Source of the DNA: Francisellaceae bacterium UBA6186
GTDB lineage: Bacteria; Pseudomonadota; Gammaproteobacteria; UBA6186; Azoamicaceae
Length of the DNA: 8,059 bases
Reading direction: 5' to 3'
NCBI GenBank assembly: GCA_002422785.1
Contig: DITK01000049.1
Span: 1-8,059 of the forward strand
Shown: positions 6,490-8,059 of the stretch, piece by piece
Position numbering within the stretch: position 1 is the first letter of the stretch
Layout of the letters: every line of letters begins with the position of its first letter
Position numbers and translations under genes: made by a program
The notes under the pieces: generated by a model
Database searches by the model: none
Seen by the model: only the letters and a program-made list of their open reading frames with translations
What the model was told of the DNA's origin: nothing

Positions 6490-6520
6490 TTGGATTGTCT
6501 CTAAAATGGGGCATATCAAA
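6490..6520 (+). repeat. Short dispersed repeat, copy 3
   Basis: The first 25 bases match copy 1 (3861-3885) at 21 positions, and 6502-6520 match copy 2 (5169-5188) with one substitution and one indel. It also contains an inverted repeat: CCATTTT (6485-6491) and AAAATGG (6503-6509) with an 11-base loop. This copy links the other two, so it may be nearest to the original sequence. The element is not identified. Confidence 0.45.
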
Positions 6521-6552
6521 ATCACTCTATGCATTTTATCAGCATGTTATGC

Positions 6553-6581
6553 TTGACTTGTGCGCCATTTATCGGCATAAT
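6553..6581 (+). promoter_or_regulatory. Sigma-70 promoter for the second Fic gene
   Basis: TTGACT (6553-6558), 17 bases, CATAAT (6576-6581). The start point would be near 6588, about 30 bases before the ATG. An AGCAT-GTT-ATGCT inverted repeat at 6541-6553 abuts the -35 and could be an operator. Confidence 0.6.
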
Positions 6582-6617
6582 AAATAATGAAAGAGAAACT
6601 GATATTGAGCTTACATC

Positions 6618-7718
6618 ATGCCGACAAATTTTAAACCGATTTACAGTATAACCCCAGGCATTGCAAAAAGCCTTATGAGAATTGAGGCTGCGAAGGAAAA
6701 GGTTGCATTACTGCCGGTTAATCCTACAGTACTTGCATCTTTACGGGAGACGGCTAAGCTATATACTACACATTATTCAACTATGATAGAAGGCAATCAG
6801 CTTCAGCCTGATGAGATCAAAGAAGTCATTCAGCTTAAAGGACATTTCCCTGGTAGAGAGCGGGATGAACATGAAGTAAAAGGCTATTATGCAGCGCTTG
6901 CTCAGTTAGAACAATACGCCTCACAAAACTATCCCGTTACCGAGAAAGTCATTCAAACCTTGCATGCTCTGGTGATGAGTGATGATCGAGCCCGTATCAA
7001 ACCAACACCTTACCGAGATGGACAAAACGTGATCAAAGACAGTGGCACAGGCACAATCGTCTATATGCCTCCAGAAGCCAAAGATGTTCCGGGGCTTATG
7101 CGTAACTTAGTGTCATGGATCAAAGAGAATGAAGAGATACCTTGCCCTATTGTTGCTGGAATTGCGCATTACCAGTTTGCAACAATTCACCCCTATTACG
7201 ATGGTAATGGTCGAACAAGCAGGTTGCTGACGACGCTAATTTTGCATCTTGGAGGGTATGATTTACAAGGCTTGTATTCCCTTGAGGAGTATTATGCTAA
7301 AAACTTACTCGGATATTATCGTGCTATCAGCATTGGCCCGTCCCATAATGATTACTTTGGAAGAGCAGAAAGCGATATAACCTCCTGGGTGGAATATTTT
7401 ACCGAAGGTATGGCTTTTGCATTTGAAAAAGTTGTAGCTCAAATGATTGCAAGCAATGAGAAAGGTGAAAAAGATCATTCACAGTTGCTGCGTACGTTAG
7501 ATCCAAAGCAACGTAAGGCATTGGAATTATTTAAAGGATATGATGTTGTTACGGCCAAACAAATAGGTGATCTATTTGGCTTCCAACCTAGAACGAATGC
7601 TGCCCTTTGCAAAAAGTGGGTCGCAGGTGGCTTTTTAGAAATAGTGGACTACTCTAACAAAGCCAGAAAATATAAGCTGGCAGCGCCTTACGATGTTATT
7701 GTGAAGGATGGTGTATGA
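6618..7718 (+). CDS. Fic family protein, class II, with C-terminal helix-turn-helix region
   Basis: A 366-residue Fic-type nucleotidyltransferase, not closely similar to the one at 3977. The inhibitory motif STMIEGN (54-60) has S54, E58 and G59 in place. The flap is near GTIVYMPP (145-152), followed by the active-site loop HPYYDGNGRTSR (191-202) with H191, D195, R199 and R202; Y193 replaces the usual Phe. Residues about 296-355 (DPKQRKALELF, TAKQIGDLFGFQPRTNAAL) look like a winged helix. It should be a complete, self-inhibited AMPylator whose target is unknown. The ATG follows only a weak GAG at 6607-6609, and no better in-frame start exists. It is markedly less AT-rich than the left half of the window. 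Fic genes of this kind are often found in defence or restriction-modification loci, and an AbiE gene follows. Its stop overlaps the ATG of a 24-codon frame (ATGA). Confidence 0.92.
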   Translation: MPTNFKPIYSITPGIAKSLMRIEAAKEKVALLPVNPTVLASLRETAKLYTTHYSTMIEGNQLQPDEIKEVIQLKGHFPGRERDEHEVKGYYAALAQLEQYASQNYPVTEKVIQTLHALVMSDDRARIKPTPYRDGQNVIKDSGTGTIVYMPPEAKDVPGLMRNLVSWIKENEEIPCPIVAGIAHYQFATIHPYYDGNGRTSRLLTTLILHLGGYDLQGLYSLEEYYAKNLLGYYRAISIGPSHNDYFGRAESDITSWVEYFTEGMAFAFEKVVAQMIASNEKGEKDHSQLLRTLDPKQRKALELFKGYDVVTAKQIGDLFGFQPRTNAALCKKWVAGGFLEIVDYSNKARKYKLAAPYDVIVKDGV

Positions 7719-7789
7719 GCACATTTCAATCCAATATCATCAACACACAAAAAACTGAATCCATGTCCGTAAAATACCTTTTTTCGTGA
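7715..7789 (+). pseudogene. 24-codon frame overlapping the Fic stop (ATGA), probably a truncated gene
   Basis: The ATG at 7715 overlaps the TGA of the second Fic gene, an arrangement typical of translational coupling. The frame starts MSTFQSNIINTQKTE and ends after 24 codons at TGA (7787-7789). It may be the stub of a downstream operon gene that was lost when the AbiE region was joined here; I do not recognise it. A real small protein or chance are alternatives. Confidence 0.3.
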
Positions 7790-7804
7790 TTTTAAGGGCA
7801 TGAT
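7785..7804 (+). repeat. Partial upstream duplicate of the abiEi leader
   Basis: CGTGATTTTAAGG at 7785-7797 is repeated exactly at 7878-7890, 93 bases later. Both copies are followed within eight bases by GATG, and ATGTC precedes both at the same distance. The first copy leads into a ten-codon frame from the ATG at 7799 (MMYSFCTLVA when read from its ATGATG) that stops at TGA. It looks like a duplicated ribosome binding site and start. Confidence 0.45.
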
Positions 7805-7828
7805 GTACTCATTTTGCACTCTAGTCGC

Positions 7829-7857
7829 TTGACTTTAATTCTCAAGTAAGTAATAAT
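7829..7857 (+). promoter_or_regulatory. Sigma-70 promoter for the AbiEi gene
   Basis: TTGACT (7829-7834), 17 bases, AATAAT (7852-7857). Transcription would begin near 7864, about 32 bases before the ATG. The -10 lies inside the palindrome at 7851-7867, so a bound repressor would cover it. Confidence 0.55.
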
Positions 7858-7883
7858 GTCATTATTATCACGATAAACGTGAT
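7851..7883. promoter_or_regulatory. Two inverted repeats at the AbiEi promoter, candidate operator
   Basis: TAATAATG and CATTATTA (7851-7858 and 7860-7867) form a perfect 8-base palindrome around one central base and include the -10. Directly after it ATCACG (7867-7872) pairs with CGTGAT (7878-7883) across five bases, just before the ribosome binding site. Studied AbiEi antitoxins repress their own operons by binding inverted repeats at the promoter; that this one does so is inference. The second repeat could instead be a leader hairpin. Confidence 0.45.
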
Positions 7884-7895
7884 TTTAAGGACGCG

Positions 7896-8059
7896 ATGAA
7901 TCTATCTGTTTATATTAAAGAAATACGAAAAACTGGGCAACGGTATTTTACCTTAGAACAGCTTATGGCAGACCAGGGCTTGTCAAAAAATACAGCCCTA
8001 AATGCTATCTATCGCTTAAAGGGGCACGGAGAGTTGATCTCACCCGCGAGAGGTTTATA
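7896..8059 (+). CDS. AbiEi-type antitoxin / transcriptional regulator, 5' part only
   Basis: The frame is open from the ATG to the window end, giving 54 residues. It fits the N-terminal winged helix of AbiEi-family type IV antitoxins: YIKEIRKTGQRYFTLEQL (6-23), then GLSKNTALNAIYRLKGHGEL (28-47) as helix-turn-helix, and ISPARGL (48-54) as the start of the wing. AbiEi proteins counter AbiEii nucleotidyltransferase toxins without direct contact and repress their operon. TAAGGA ends four bases before the ATG. The C-terminal antitoxin domain and the expected AbiEii toxin gene lie beyond the window, so toxin-antitoxin function cannot be confirmed; a stand-alone regulator with the same N-terminal domain is possible. 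Confidence 0.75.
   Translation, partial: MNLSVYIKEIRKTGQRYFTLEQLMADQGLSKNTALNAIYRLKGHGELISPARGL

Larger units (their letters stand above)
6203..6617. other. 415-base gap: broken minus-strand gene, divergent promoters and repeats
   Basis: No intact gene is visible here. The gap holds the remains of a minus-strand gene (6260-6428) with its promoter (6451-6479), repeat copy 3 (6490-6520) and the promoter of the second Fic gene (6553-6581). An imperfect direct repeat, CTC-n-AAAC-nn-GGGTGGT, occurs near 6233 and 6402. CTCTACA at 6311-6317 pairs with TGTAGAG at 6357-6363 across a 39-base loop inside the broken gene. I see no terminator after the peptidase gene. Confidence 0.6.

Noticed and set aside
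3977..7718. Reading either Fic gene as half of a two-gene Fic/antitoxin module
   Set aside because: Both proteins carry the inhibitory S/T-xxx-E-G motif themselves, and no small antitoxin gene lies beside either.
1..8059. CRISPR array, tRNA or rRNA genes, complete insertion sequence or integrase
   Set aside because: I saw no regularly spaced repeats, no cloverleaf or rRNA-like sequence, and no transposase or recombinase reading frame.

Overview
The window comes from an AT-rich gammaproteobacterium, most likely a host-associated member of the Legionellales type. This is inferred from the adjacent DUF2066 gene and hda, the low GC, a J-domain protein built like a host-directed effector, and an accessory region rich in Fic, M15 and AbiE genes. 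I cannot name a genus from sequence alone.

Layout. Bases 23-1743 hold a housekeeping pair on the + strand: an exported DUF2066 protein followed 2 bases later by hda, the DnaA-inactivating AAA+ protein. Converging on hda is a minus-strand gene (1751-2998) for a 415-residue J-domain protein with proline-rich and charged helical segments. Next, also on the minus strand, is a TspO/MBR membrane protein (3208-3681). From about 3.8 kb on, every gene looks accessory and lies on the + strand: a Fic protein with a C-terminal winged helix (3977-5143), a secreted M15-type zinc peptidase (5309-6202), a second, unrelated Fic protein (6618-7718), and the start of an AbiEi-type antitoxin (7896 to the window end, cut). 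The Fic genes are less AT-rich than the left half. In 60-base samples I counted 12 G+C at 601-660 but 25 at both 4681-4740 and 7081-7140.

The spaces between the accessory genes hold more structure than the gene list suggests. The first Fic gene has a strong extended -10 promoter laced with three copies of a TTTCTTA/TAAGAAA half-site. A diverged copy of its leader, running to the start codon, sits alone about 850 bases upstream between tspO and the J-domain gene. A minus-strand gene at 6260-6428 is broken but keeps a near-consensus promoter and a strong ribosome binding site. A short TAAAA-n-GGGGCAT-type repeat occurs at three places about 1.3 kb apart, one before or between each accessory gene. 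The abiEi leader is partly duplicated. Four accessory promoters share the -35 hexamer TTGACT with 17-base spacing. The picture is an island of self-regulated toxin-type genes that has gained and lost cargo, rather than one obvious new multi-gene system.
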